Of a stretch of DNA of 44,358 bases, positions 28,553 through 36,392 are shown one piece after another. The position numbers and the translations under genes are program-made. Origin of the DNA: an uncultured Acidimicrobiaceae bacterium (lineage in GTDB: Bacteria; Actinomycetota; Acidimicrobiia; Acidimicrobiales; MedAcidi-G1); the NCBI GenBank assembly GCA_913030665.1, contig CAJWFS010000008.1, positions 1 through 44,358 of the forward strand, in the 5' to 3' direction. Position 1 is the stretch's first letter, and every line of letters starts with the position of its first letter. The notes beneath the pieces are model-generated. The model searched no databases, was not told where the DNA came from, and was given only the letters and a program-made list of their open reading frames with translations.

Positions 28553-28574
28553 CGCCTGCCGGGGCTGGCAGGCG
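28553..28574. terminator. Bidirectional terminator between sulfatase and P450
   Basis: CGCCTGCC (28553-28560) pairs with GGCAGGCG (28567-28574) around a six-base loop, followed by TCTGGTT. It sits in the 36-base gap between two convergent genes. Confidence 0.6.
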
Positions 28575-28580
28575 TCTGGT

Positions 28581-29828
28581 TCAGCCGAACGTGACCGGCA
28601 TGATCCGCGGGCCGCGGACCTGTCCACCTGCCCAGGTCACGGCGTCCGGATCGGAGAGCGTGAACTCGGGGATGCGTTCGAACCAGGTCTTGAGCGCCAC
28701 CTGCATCTCCATGCGGGCCAGGTTCGAGCCGGCGCACCGGTGGATGCCGATTCCGAAGGCCACGTGCCGGTTGCGCTGGCGATCGAGGTGCACCTCGTGT
28801 GCGTTCTCGAAGTGGTCGGGGTCGTGGTTGGCACCCGGGAAGTTCATGAGGATCTTGTCACCCTCGCGGAACGTCACGCCGCCGTACTCGACGTCTTCCC
28901 CGGCATTGCGGGCCATGGTGACCGGGGCGTAGAAGCGGAGCAGCTCCTCGATGGCGGTGTCCCACAGGCCGTCGTCGGCGTCGGCCATGCGTCGCCGGTC
29001 GTCGCCGTGGCCCGCGAAGTGCCAGAGGGCCGAGCCGATGGAGCTCCAGGTGGTGTCGATCCCGGCCACGAGCTGCAGGTTGCACATTCCGATCACCACC
29101 TCGTCGGGCAGCGGCTTGCCCTCGTGCTCGGTCTGGCATAGGGCCGTGATGAGGTCGTCCTTCGGGTTGGCCCTCCGGTCGGCCACCTCGGCGGCGAAGA
29201 AGCTCCGGATGATGTCTCGGTACTTGGCCCGCAGCTCAGGCTGCTGGAGGCCCAACTCCAGCACACCGCGCACCCACTCGATGAAGTCGTCGACCATCGC
29301 GTCATCGACGCCCAGCTTCTTGGCGATGACGCGAGGCGGGATCTGCTGGGCGTAGTCGACCGCAGCGTCGCACCTGCCCTCGTCGATGAAGCCGTCGATC
29401 AGTTCGTTGCAGAGCCGTTCGGTGTAGGCGCTGTCGGCGGCGATGCCCTTGGGGGTGAAGTGGGGTAGCAGGGCGCGGCGGGTCCAACTCTGCTCCGGTG
29501 GATCGGCGCTGATCGGAGCGGCCGCGTTGTAGCCCGTGGCGTCATCCTTGGCGAGCGCTTCCGGCATGTCGATGACGATGGGTGACTTAGAGGAGAGGAT
29601 CGGGACCATCTTGGCCATGGCCTGCAGGTCGTCGTACCTCGTGGGGAGCCATGAGCCTCCGTAGCGCTCGGTGTGGGCGATAGGGCATGTGTCGCGCAGT
29701 TCGGCCCATGCCGAGAACGGATCCTTCAGGTAGTCCGGGTCGAACATGTCGTAGTCGGTGGCCAGGTCTGTGACCGGGCAACGCTCGGGGACGGCGTTGG
29801 CTACCGGATCGGTCGAGGTGTCTGTCAT
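28581..29828 (-). CDS. Cytochrome P450
   Basis: A 415-aa heme monooxygenase. The I-helix oxygen-binding motif is AGIDTTWSSIG, the ExxR motif is EELLR, and the heme-thiolate loop is FGIGIHRCAGSNLA with Cys365. An electron donor is provided by the ferredoxin gene upstream on the same strand. The substrate is unknown. ATG 29828 is used because it starts MTDTSTDPVAN and overlaps the upstream fragment's stop (ATGA). The 3' end shares an 80-base perfect repeat with that fragment. Confidence 0.93.
   Translation of the reverse strand: MTDTSTDPVANAVPERCPVTDLATDYDMFDPDYLKDPFSAWAELRDTCPIAHTERYGGSWLPTRYDDLQAMAKMVPILSSKSPIVIDMPEALAKDDATGYNAAAPISADPPEQSWTRRALLPHFTPKGIAADSAYTERLCNELIDGFIDEGRCDAAVDYAQQIPPRVIAKKLGVDDAMVDDFIEWVRGVLELGLQQPELRAKYRDIIRSFFAAEVADRRANPKDDLITALCQTEHEGKPLPDEVVIGMCNLQLVAGIDTTWSSIGSALWHFAGHGDDRRRMADADDGLWDTAIEELLRFYAPVTMARNAGEDVEYGGVTFREGDKILMNFPGANHDPDHFENAHEVHLDRQRNRHVAFGIGIHRCAGSNLARMEMQVALKTWFERIPEFTLSDPDAVTWAGGQVRGPRIMPVTFG
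28657..28736 (-). repeat. 80-base direct repeat, copy 1
   Basis: Bases 28657-28736, inside the intact P450 3' end, are identical to 29919-29998. Similarity continues less perfectly on both sides. It encodes the segment after the heme-binding Cys. Confidence 0.9.
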
Positions 29829-30073
29829 CTGGTCGTCTCCGGGCTGTCGAAGGTGAAGGGAAGGGTGCGGGGTCCGCGGACCTGTCCACCCGCCCAAGTT
29901 ACGCCGCCCTGGTCGGACAGCGTGAACTCGGGGATGCGTTCGAACCAGGTCTTGAGCGCCACCTGCATCTCCATGCGGGCCAGGTTCGAGCCGGCGCAGC
30001 GGTAGATGCCGGAACCGAAGGCGATGTGGCGGTTGCGTTGCCGGGTCAGGATCACGGTCTCGGCCACCGCCAC
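29825..30073 (-). pseudogene. Truncated P450 3' fragment (82 codons)
   Basis: This reading frame matches only the last 75 or so residues of the adjacent P450: RQRNRH-I-AF, the heme loop GSGIYRCAGSNLARMEM (Cys26), FERIPEFTLSD and the C-terminus WAGGQVRGPR. It lacks the whole N-terminal 80 percent including the I helix and ExxR, so it cannot fold as a P450. It begins with GTG four bases after the ferredoxin stop and ends overlapping the intact P450 start. It is best read as the remains of a tandem P450 copy, possibly still translated through coupling. Confidence 0.85.
29919..29998 (-). repeat. 80-base direct repeat, copy 2
   Basis: Identical to 28657-28736; lies in the truncated P450 copy. The perfect identity suggests a recent duplication or gene conversion. 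Confidence 0.9.
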
Positions 30074-30076
30074 CGT

Positions 30077-30271
30077 CTACTCCTCGATCGTGATGGCGAA
30101 CTCGGGGCAGTTGTCCACGATCAGCCGGGCCTTGTCCTCCAGCCCGGCAGGGACCTCGCCGCCGTTCAACTCAAAGGCGTTGCCGAGGTCGTCGACGTCC
30201 ACCAACTCGGGAGCCAGCGAGTAGCAGCGGCTGTGCCCCTGGCACTTCTCGGCGTCGACCTTGATCTTCAT
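30077..30271 (-). CDS. 3Fe-4S ferredoxin, P450 partner
   Basis: A 64-aa electron carrier with Cys10-x2-His13-x2-Cys16 and Cys55-Pro, the pattern of 3Fe-4S ferredoxins that serve actinobacterial P450s (His in place of the fourth cysteine). It is acidic overall. It reads into the P450 fragment and P450 on the same strand. GGGGAT lies just upstream of the ATG. A cognate ferredoxin reductase is not in the window. Confidence 0.92.
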   Translation of the reverse strand: MKIKVDAEKCQGHSRCYSLAPELVDVDDLGNAFELNGGEVPAGLEDKARLIVDNCPEFAITIEE

Positions 30272-30435
30272 CGTGTATCCCCATTCGGTTGATCTGGCCT
30301 GGACGCCCGCGTGCTGCCCGGCAGCAACAAACGGTGGCCTGCTGCGTCGACCGTACCGAATCGCGCACGTCAGGTTAGAACCCGGGGCTGACGTCGTCCG
30401 ATCGGCATCAGGCCTGCCATGTCGATCATCGGTCG

Positions 30436-30698
30436 AATTCTACGGACAGGATGCGAGGCCCGCGGATCTGGCCGGCATGGGCCTCGTGGCCAGATCCGTT
30501 CCAGTCGATGAGCCCGACGATGCCGTCGATGGGCTGGTCAGGGACCTGTTGGCGAACAACCCCGACTCGTTGGCCGCCTACAAGGACCTCTACCGGAAGG
30601 CCCTGGAACGTCCCCTGGGTGACGGCCTGTCGTACGAGGCAACCACCACCTACCGGATCCCAGACACCGCCGAACGCGTCTCCGGCTTCGGCCCATGA
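30436..30698 (+). pseudogene. Remnant of an enoyl-CoA hydratase/isomerase gene
   Basis: In the frame ending at 30698 the sequence resembles the C-terminal third of crotonase-family proteins: ADLAGMGLVARSVPVDEPDD, then LLANNPDSLAAYKDLYRKAL and GLSYEATTTYRIPDTAERV. The N-terminal part with the CoA-binding and oxyanion-hole motifs is missing, and the sequence upstream to 30272 has no match to it. It is not a copy of the hydratase at 21426, whose C-terminus differs. It lies between the ferredoxin and an aldehyde dehydrogenase gene. Confidence 0.6.
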
Positions 30699-30732
30699 CC
30701 CGCTGCTCCCGTCGGGAGCGCGATCTCCAGGG

Positions 30733-32160
30733 TCAGCCCATCGGCAGGTTGATCGACTTGGACTCCACGAACTCGGCCAGCCCGAAGCGACCCAGCTCCC
30801 GTCCGTTGCCGGACTTCTTGTAGCCGCCGAACGGGGCGTCGGTGTTCAGGAAGGCGCCGTTCATGTCGACCTGGCCGGTTCGAAGCCGCTTGGCGACCGC
30901 CAGGGCCTTGTCACCGTCGGTGCCCCACACACCACCGGCCAGCCCGTACTCGGTGTCGTTGGCGATGGTGACGGCATCGTCCAAGTCGACATAGCCGATG
31001 ATCGACAGCACGGGACCGAAGATCTCCTCGCGGGCGATGGTCATCGAGTTCGAGACGTCGGCGAACACCGTGGGCTTCACGTAGTAGCCCGCGTCCAGTC
31101 CGTCCGGCTTGCCGGTGCCACCGGTGACCAGGGTCGCACCCTCGTCGATGCCAGCCTGGATGTAGCCCTGGACCTTCTCCCACTGGGCTGCCGAGACCAG
31201 CGGGCCGAGGCGGCTGCCGTCGTCATCGGCCGGTCCGACCGTGTAGCCGGCAGCGGTCTCGCCGGCGATCGCCGCCACCTCGTCCATCTTGTCAGCTGGT
31301 ACCAGCAGCCGGGTGAGCGCCGAGCAGGTCTGGCCTGAGTTGAGGTAGCACGCACCCACCGCTGCGGGGATGGCCGCCGACAGGTCGGCATCCTCAAGGA
31401 TGATGTTCGCCGACTTGCCGCCCAGCTCCTGATGGACCCTGGTGACGTTCACGGCCGCCACCTCGGCGACCCTGGTTCCTGCACGGGTGGAGCCTGTGAA
31501 CGACACCATGTCGACGTCCGGATGCGCCGCGATGGCCTCGCCGACCACCGGGCCGACGCCGGACACGAGGTTGAAGACACCCGGGGGGAAGCCCAGGTCC
31601 TCGATGATCTCGGCTAGGAGGAAGGCGCTCAGCGGCGCCACCTCGCTGGGCTTCAGTACCACGGTGCAACCAACGGCCATGGCAGGGGCGACCTTCGCCA
31701 TCACCTGGTGCAGAGGGAAGTTCCACGGGGTGATGCATCCCACAACGCCCACGGGTTCGCGGGTCACCAGGGTGCGGTTGATCGTCTCCTCGAAGGCGAA
31801 CTCCCGGGCCGTGGCCGGTACGCCCCCGGTCGTCGCTGCCGGCATCCCGGCCTGGATCATCGTGGACATGCCCCGGGGCATTCCCATCTCGTCCGAGATG
31901 AGCGTGCCGATCTCCTCCATGCGTGCACCCAGCTGGCCGGCCAGGCCTTCGATCAGGGCGAGGCGGTCATCCAGCGGCGTGGCCGCCCAGCCATCGAAGG
32001 CGGCGCGGGCAGCGGCCACTGCGGCGTCCACGTCGGCTGCCGTGCCTGCTGGCACCGAGCCGAGGACCTCCTCGGTCGACGGGTTGATGACGTCGATGCT
32101 GCCATCGCCGTCCGAGGCGACCCAGTGGCCGCCGATGTAGATCTGTTCACGCTTCTGCAT
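30733..32160 (-). CDS. Aldehyde dehydrogenase (NAD(P)+)
   Basis: A 475-aa aldehyde dehydrogenase oxidising an aldehyde to an acid. The catalytic Cys279 lies in [15 protein letters not shown] and the general-base Glu in [19 protein letters not shown]. The cofactor region is [22 protein letters not shown], then [10 protein letters not shown] and [15 protein letters not shown]. Length is typical. GAGAAGGTGG precedes the ATG. The substrate is unknown; it may continue the chemistry of the P450/alcohol dehydrogenase set. Confidence 0.94.
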   Translation of the reverse strand: MQKREQIYIGGHWVASDGDGSIDVINPSTEEVLGSVPAGTAADVDAAVAAARAAFDGWAATPLDDRLALIEGLAGQLGARMEEIGTLISDEMGMPRGMSTMIQAGMPAATTGGVPATAREFAFEETINRTLVTREPVGVVGCITPWNFPLHQVMAKVAPAMAVGCTVVLKPSEVAPLSAFLLAEIIEDLGFPPGVFNLVSGVGPVVGEAIAAHPDVDMVSFTGSTRAGTRVAEVAAVNVTRVHQELGGKSANIILEDADLSAAIPAAVGACYLNSGQTCSALTRLLVPADKMDEVAAIAGETAAGYTVGPADDDGSRLGPLVSAAQWEKVQGYIQAGIDEGATLVTGGTGKPDGLDAGYYVKPTVFADVSNSMTIAREEIFGPVLSIIGYVDLDDAVTIANDTEYGLAGGVWGTDGDKALAVAKRLRTGQVDMNGAFLNTDAPFGGYKKSGNGRELGRFGLAEFVESKSINLPMG

Positions 32161-32292
32161 GGTTCCACCTTCTCCGTCGCCCCCCTCGGGGCCGGGTCGT
32201 GCTCACTGGCTCCCTAGATCATGCGACAGTGTGGCCCGGTTTGCCAACGGGGGCTGCGGTCGCATCGCCGCCCGACATGTCAGATCCGGGTG

Positions 32293-33102
32293 TTAGGCGA
32301 GGAGGGCATCCCGGTAGGCGGCGAAGCGGTCGTCGCTGATGCCCAGCCCGTCCCGGCGGAACGCCTCCCACGATCCCCAGCCGTCGTGGACGGCATCAAA
32401 GGCCGCCCTCAGGAAGCTCCTCTCGCAGTTCAGGAGCGCTCGGGAGGCCATCAGACGTGTCTCCTGGACCTCGTCTGGTCCTATGCCGAGATTCTCAGCG
32501 ATTCGCTGCCGGTGCTCGACCTCCCGCTCGGCGATCCACCCACGGCGTACGACGTTGGACAGCATGTAGTCGTCCAGGACCGTTCGTTCATCAACCCCCA
32601 GCATCCGGAGGAGGACGCCGGCCACGAACCCGGTCCGGTCCTTGCCGGCGGTGCAGTTGAAGAGCAACGGGTGGCGCCCGGGGTCGGTGGCAGCGTGGAA
32701 CACCGGTCGGTAGCGGTCCAGCCGGTCGGTCACGTTGCCCCTGAAGTAGCCCGCTATGTGGTCGGGTCCGAGCGGTTCGGCATCCGGGTCGAGCATCGCG
32801 TTGGCGAGCACCGCGAACTCGTTGTCGTCGCTGGACACCGACAGCTGGACGACCTCCACACCCGCGATCGCAGGGTGTGGTCGGACGGCGGCCTCGGTTG
32901 GACGACGCAGATCCAGGATGGTCCGGAGGCCGAGCGAGTCGACGATGTCACGGTCAGGTCCGGTCAGGTCGCACAGGTACCCGCTCCGGAACAGGAGGCC
33001 CGTGCGGACCCGTCGCCCCTCGATGGTCGTCAGGCCACCCAGGTCACGGAGGTTGGCGCCCGCCACGAGCACACGCGGGTCGGAGGTCGGATCGCCGTGC
33101 AT
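32293..33102 (-). CDS. Tyrosine phosphatase-like protein
   Basis: A 269-aa protein with the Cys-x5-Arg signature FNCTAGKDRTG (Cys150), the form found in bacterial Tyr/Ser and lipid phosphatases (MptpB-like). An Asp-rich N-terminal section contains NLRDLGGL and LLFRSGYLCDLT, typical of this family, and TILDLRRPTEA follows. ATG 33102 is chosen because TACCTT (33111-33116, minus) lies eight bases upstream as a possible -10 box. The substrate is unknown. No signal peptide. Confidence 0.88.
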   Translation of the reverse strand: MHGDPTSDPRVLVAGANLRDLGGLTTIEGRRVRTGLLFRSGYLCDLTGPDRDIVDSLGLRTILDLRRPTEAAVRPHPAIAGVEVVQLSVSSDDNEFAVLANAMLDPDAEPLGPDHIAGYFRGNVTDRLDRYRPVFHAATDPGRHPLLFNCTAGKDRTGFVAGVLLRMLGVDERTVLDDYMLSNVVRRGWIAEREVEHRQRIAENLGIGPDEVQETRLMASRALLNCERSFLRAAFDAVHDGWGSWEAFRRDGLGISDDRFAAYRDALLA

Positions 33103-33141
33103 GGCCGCCGAAGGTAGACGGTGTGGGGATCGCATCCGGAT

Positions 33142-33240
33142 TCAGGCGGCGATCCCACCGGACACCAGCATGGTGATGCCGATCGTGGGATCGTCACCGA
33201 GGCGCGCCAGACCGATGGTGGCCATGGCCACGACGAACAC
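33142..33240 (-). CDS. Possible 32-aa hydrophobic peptide
   Basis: Starting at GTG 33240 the frame reads VFVVAMATIGLARLGDDPTI and then ITMLVSGGIAA: two short hydrophobic stretches around a charged turn. It lies downstream of the tRNA terminator on the same strand. Only a weak GGA precedes it. It might be a small membrane protein or chance; I do not recognise it. Confidence 0.25.
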   Translation of the reverse strand: MFVVAMATIGLARLGDDPTIGITMLVSGGIAA

Positions 33241-33286
33241 CGTTCCAGAGCGGGTGTGGGCGCCGGCGTCTTGGCCGGAAGGCGGA

Positions 33287-33309
33287 AGGCCCGCCTCGTG
33301 GGCGGGCCT
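33287..33309 (-). terminator. Terminator of the tRNA cluster
   Basis: AGGCCCGCC (33287-33295) pairs perfectly with GGCGGGCCT (33301-33309) around a five-base loop, directly after tRNA-Phe on the minus strand; TTCCGCCTT follows. Confidence 0.7.
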
Positions 33310-33313
33310 CCGG

Positions 33314-33389
33314 TGGTGGTCGGGACCGGCGTCGATCCGGTGACCTTCCGCTTTTCAGGCGGACGCTCTGCCAACTGAGCTACCCGACC
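33314..33389 (-). tRNA. tRNA-Phe (GAA), CCA encoded
   Basis: A full cloverleaf: acceptor GGTCGGG/CCCGACC, D arm GCTC...GAGC, anticodon stem TCCGC/GCGGA with loop CTGAAAA (anticodon GAA), variable AGGTC, T stem ACCGG/CCGGT. The T loop is ATCGACG, with A in place of the usual T54. Discriminator A, and CCA is encoded. Confidence 0.93.
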
Positions 33390-33426
33390 GTGTACCGCCC
33401 GCTCCATTTTTCGGGGCGGGCGACGG

Positions 33427-33504
33427 TGGCGGTCCTGACGGGATTTGAACCCGCGACCTCCGGCTTGACAGGCCGGCGTGCACTCCAAACTGCACCACAG
33501 GACC
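33427..33504 (-). tRNA. tRNA-Asp (GTC), CCA encoded
   Basis: Acceptor GGTCCTG/CAGGACC, D arm GTGC...GCAC, anticodon stem CCGGC/GCCGG with loop CTGTCAA (anticodon GTC), T stem GCGGG/CCCGT with loop TTCAAAT, discriminator G and an encoded CCA. It lies between tRNA-Glu and tRNA-Phe in the same direction. Confidence 0.94.
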
Positions 33505-33537
33505 AGGCTGTTCCGGCCGGGGCCGGACCATCCTTTG

Positions 33538-33610
33538 TACCCCCAACGGGATTCGAACCCGTGTTACCTGCGTGAAAGGCAGGCGTCCTAGGCCGCTGGA
33601 CGATGGGGGC
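33538..33610 (-). tRNA. tRNA-Glu (TTC)
   Basis: Acceptor GCCCCCA/TGGGGGT, anticodon stem CCTGC/GCAGG with loop CTTTCAC (anticodon TTC), T stem ACGGG/CCCGT with loop TTCGAAT, discriminator A. The next bases are CAA, so CCA is not encoded. It is the first gene of the Glu-Asp-Phe cluster. The sequence upstream, 33611-33700, holds no gene; TGATAT there may be its -10. Confidence 0.94.
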
Positions 33611-33700
33611 CGGACCTCGTTGAGAGCGGGGTCACGATATCAGGGCCCCTCGATGACGCGTCACGAGTTGACAGGTGAACGGGCAACCGTCCAAACGGCA

Positions 33701-34183
33701 TCAGGCATCACCCAGATCGGCCGACGCGGCCACCACGGCCTCTTCGAGGAGGAATCCGAGCCAGGAGAGCAGGGCTCGGGTGGGGGCGTCGTCGGCCTCC
33801 GGATCGAACTCATCCTCTTCAGAGACGTCCAGCCGGGTGCCGAGAAGGAGCCGTAGACCGTTCAGGACCTGCATCCACGCAGCCAACTGGTCGGCGTCGA
33901 GGGACACGGCGCTGGCGGTGGCCACGACCGTGTCGGCGGCGGCGACCCGCGTGCGGACCAGGTCGTCGTGGACCAGCTCCGAGTAGTCGGCGTCGCGCTC
34001 CGGGTCGGCCGGGTAGGCAGTCGGATAGAGCCGCCTCAGGTCGGGATCGGCATCGTCGGCCACGACCGCCCGGAACTGTCCAGCCAGGTTCGCCAGCATC
34101 GACCGCTCGTCATCGCCCAGCCGGATGGCTGTGCGGTCGCCGTCGTGTTCGAAGGCATGCGGTCGTCGTCGTCTCAGGATCAT
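33701..34183 (-). CDS. DUF2017-family protein
   Basis: A 160-aa soluble, acidic, helical protein starting MILRRRRPHAFEHDGD. Conserved-looking parts are LGDDERSMLANLAGQF and LRRLYPTAYPADPERDADYSEL, with LNGLRLLLGTRLDVSEEDE near the end. Genes of this family often follow clpS in actinobacteria, as here (11 bases after clpS). Its role is unknown; the association suggests a link to ClpS/ClpP proteolysis. ATG 34183 starts the conserved part. Confidence 0.82.
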   Translation of the reverse strand: MILRRRRPHAFEHDGDRTAIRLGDDERSMLANLAGQFRAVVADDADPDLRRLYPTAYPADPERDADYSELVHDDLVRTRVAAADTVVATASAVSLDADQLAAWMQVLNGLRLLLGTRLDVSEEDEFDPEADDAPTRALLSWLGFLLEEAVVAASADLGDA

Positions 34184-34194
34184 CCGGCGGCGCC

Positions 34195-34497
34195 TCAGTC
34201 GTCCCGTTGCATGGTGGCCCAGAGCCCATGCTCGTGTAGTCGGAACACGTCCATCTCGGCATTCTCCCGCGCCCCGTTGGAGACCACGGCACGGCCCTTC
34301 TCGTGGACGTCCAGCATGAGTCGGTCCGCCTTCGCCTTCGAGTAGCCGAACAGCTTCTGGAAGACGTGGGAGACGTACGACATCAGGTTGATGGGGTCGT
34401 TCCAGACCAGGACTATCCAAGGCCTGTCGGCTTCCACCACCTCGTCGTGGCCGAGGCCGGTCTTGTCGACCTCGAGCGGTGATGGGGTCGGACTCAC
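34195..34497 (-). CDS. clpS: ATP-dependent Clp protease adaptor ClpS
   Basis: A 100-aa adaptor that hands N-degron substrates to ClpC/Clp[22 protein letters not shown] is the core signature (the Asn-Asp-Pro pocket), followed by [25 protein letters not shown] split over two helices, and the [20 protein letters not shown]-terminus. The GTG start overlaps the ctaA stop by four bases, so it is coupled to ctaA; DUF2017 follows. Confidence 0.94.
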   Translation of the reverse strand: MSPTPSPLEVDKTGLGHDEVVEADRPWIVLVWNDPINLMSYVSHVFQKLFGYSKAKADRLMLDVHEKGRAVVSNGARENAEMDVFRLHEHGLWATMQRDD

Positions 34498-35417
34498 GGT
34501 GCAGCCTCCACCCGTGTGCTGGTCGTGGCTGCGTCCACCGGCCGGGGGTCTGCGGCGGAGAGGTGAATCTTCACCACGGCCATCCAGAGAGCGGTGGCGC
34601 CGGCCACGTGGAAGCCGACCAGCAGTACCGGCACCCCGGTGAAGTACTGGGTCCAACCAATGGCCGCCTGGGCGCCAACCACTACGACGAGCAGGTGAGC
34701 CATGGGCCGCAGGTGGGGAGCATCCCGGTGGATTGCCATCACGAGGGCCGCTACGAGCACCAGGAGGAGCACCACGGTCGACCCGTGGACGCGAGCGGCC
34801 TCCCTGACCACGATCGGGAGTCGCGCTATGGGGTCGTCACGACTTCCGGCGTGGGGACCGGATCCGGTCACCAGGGTGCCGGTCGCCAGCACCAACGTCG
34901 CCAGCCCGACCAGGGCCACAGTGAGTCGACGTACACGGGTGGAGGCTGCACCATCCCTCCTGCCGTGGTCACCGGCCCGATGGTGGAGTAGGACGGCGTT
35001 GGCGACGAGCACCATGGACAGGGCGAAGTGTCCGAGCACCAGCCACGGGTTCAGGTGGCTGAGGACCACAATCCCGCCGAGCAGCACCTGCGCCACGACC
35101 CCGGCCACAAGGCCCCATGACCAGGCTTCCAGATCCCGTCGACGGGGCCGACGGGCCATCGATCCCAGCACGGCTCCAATGACCGCCGCCGAGACCAGAC
35201 CAGTCAGGAGCCTGTTGCCGAACTCGACCCAGCCGTGGAAGTCGGCCTCGGGAACGAAGCGGTCCTCTTCACAGGTGGGCCAGTCGGAGCAGCCCAGTCC
35301 CGAGCCCGTGAGGCGGACCGCTGCGCCGGTCACGACGATGACCGCCAGCAGGGCCAGGGCGATTCCACAGATCCTGCGGTAGGCATCGGGCGTGAGCCGA
35401 AATGACCGTGTGGACAC
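34494..35417 (-). CDS. ctaA: Heme A synthase CtaA (COX15 family)
   Basis: A 307-aa membrane protein with eight predicted helices that oxidises the heme O methyl group to make heme [22 protein letters not shown] begins the first half, and the repeat VTGSGPHAG begins the second. His residues in [21 protein letters not shown] and GFHVAGATA are heme ligands of the family. The first helix-loop reads EFGNR where Bacillus and proteobacterial enzymes have ExxHR, a change I believe occurs in other actinobacteria. GTG start with TAGCCT seven bases upstream. Confidence 0.93.
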   Translation of the reverse strand: MSTRSFRLTPDAYRRICGIALALLAVIVVTGAAVRLTGSGLGCSDWPTCEEDRFVPEADFHGWVEFGNRLLTGLVSAAVIGAVLGSMARRPRRRDLEAWSWGLVAGVVAQVLLGGIVVLSHLNPWLVLGHFALSMVLVANAVLLHHRAGDHGRRDGAASTRVRRLTVALVGLATLVLATGTLVTGSGPHAGSRDDPIARLPIVVREAARVHGSTVVLLLVLVAALVMAIHRDAPHLRPMAHLLVVVVGAQAAIGWTQYFTGVPVLLVGFHVAGATALWMAVVKIHLSAADPRPVDAATTSTRVEAAP

Positions 35418-35424
35418 GGTCCCG

Positions 35425-35430
35425 AGGCTA
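35425..35430 (-). promoter_or_regulatory. Putative leaderless -10 box of ctaA
   Basis: On the minus strand TAGCCT ends seven bases before GTG 35417. No Shine-Dalgarno sequence is seen. It is in the divergent space with the SDR gene. Confidence 0.45.
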
Positions 35431-35499
35431 TGAGCGTCGGTGACCCGTAGGGCCGTCGGGGCCCATCGGCCCGATCATCCGCCGGTCCGGATCCTTCCG

Positions 35500-35505
35500 T
35501 AGGAT
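35500..35505 (+). promoter_or_regulatory. Putative leaderless -10 box of the SDR gene
   Basis: TAGGAT ends eight bases before ATG 35514, in the same arrangement as ctaA and ctaB. Confidence 0.4.
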
Positions 35506-35513
35506 CCGCGTCC

Positions 35514-36341
35514 ATGGAGATCAGGGACAGGGTCATCGTGGTCACGGGTGCGGCGAGCGGGATCGGCGAGGCGCTGGTTGAGCGGTTCGCCGCCGACGGA
35601 GCGCGTGCCGTGGTGGTCGCCGACCGCGACGCCCGGGGCGCGGCGGAGGTGGCCGGACGGATGGGTGGTACCCCAGTCGCCTGCGATGTGACCGATGAGG
35701 CGGCGGTGAAGGACCTGATCGATTCGACGGTGGCGGCCCACGGAGCGATCGACCTGGTGGTGTCCAACGCCGGCTACGTCACGGTCGGCGGCCTGGAGGC
35801 CCCTGACGACGAGTTGAGGCGCATGTTCGACGTGCACGTGATGGCCCACCTGTACGCCGCCCGACACGCCATACCGCACATGGCCGATGCCGGCGGTGGC
35901 TACCTGTTGAACACCTCTTCGGCGGCGGGTCTGCTCACCCAGATCGGGTCCCTCCACTACTCGGTCACCAAGAACGCGGCGGTCTCGTTGGCCGAATGGA
36001 TCAGCATCACATACGGCCACCTGGGCATCGGGGTGTCGGTCCTATGTCCGCAGGCGGTCGAGACGAACATCAGGGCCAACAGCCCGACGGCCGGGATGCT
36101 TCCCGCCGACGGTTCCTCGTCCGCCGCAGCGGTGGACGGCGTGCTCACCGCCGCGGAACTCGCCGAAATCGTCATCGCAGGTCTGGCCGATGAGCGGTTC
36201 CACATCCTCCCGCATCCGGACGTGGCCGAGTACGTGCGCCGCAAGGGAGACGACGTGGACCGCTGGTTGGGTGGTATGCGTCGGTTCCAGGACCGCCTGT
36301 TCCCGGACGGTCCGGGTCCGGCCGACTGGCTGGTGGGTTGA
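35514..36341 (+). CDS. Short-chain dehydrogenase/reductase
   Basis: A 275-aa Rossmann-fold oxidoreductase. Cofactor motif VTGAASGIGEALVERF (TGxxxGIG), the NAG motif as VSNAGYV, and active-site SSAAGLLTQIGSLHYSVTK with Ser, Tyr and Lys in normal spacing. An Asp after the second strand (VVADRDARGA) suggests NAD(H). It lies between ctaA and ctaB but has no obvious role in heme synthesis. The substrate is unknown. Confidence 0.88.
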   Translation: MEIRDRVIVVTGAASGIGEALVERFAADGARAVVVADRDARGAAEVAGRMGGTPVACDVTDEAAVKDLIDSTVAAHGAIDLVVSNAGYVTVGGLEAPDDELRRMFDVHVMAHLYAARHAIPHMADAGGGYLLNTSSAAGLLTQIGSLHYSVTKNAAVSLAEWISITYGHLGIGVSVLCPQAVETNIRANSPTAGMLPADGSSSAAAVDGVLTAAELAEIVIAGLADERFHILPHPDVAEYVRRKGDDVDRWLGGMRRFQDRLFPDGPGPADWLVG

Positions 36342-36379
36342 CCCCCTGTTCGGCCCGACCGGTCCCGTCGCCCACCTCC

Positions 36380-36385
36380 TAGCCT
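36380..36385 (+). promoter_or_regulatory. Putative leaderless -10 box of ctaB
   Basis: TAGCCT ends seven bases before GTG 36393, and no Shine-Dalgarno sequence is present. Confidence 0.45.
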
Positions 36386-36392
36386 GATTCGC

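Noticed and set aside
30261..30435. N-terminal extension of the crotonase remnant's frame
   Set aside because: It overlaps the ferredoxin start and shows no crotonase or other similarity, so it is not part of a real protein.
33030..33488. Minus-strand frame containing GRVAQLAERPPEKRKVTGSTPV
   Set aside because: This is the well-known false translation of a tRNA gene (tRNA-Phe here); it runs across tRNA-Asp, tRNA-Phe and the terminator.
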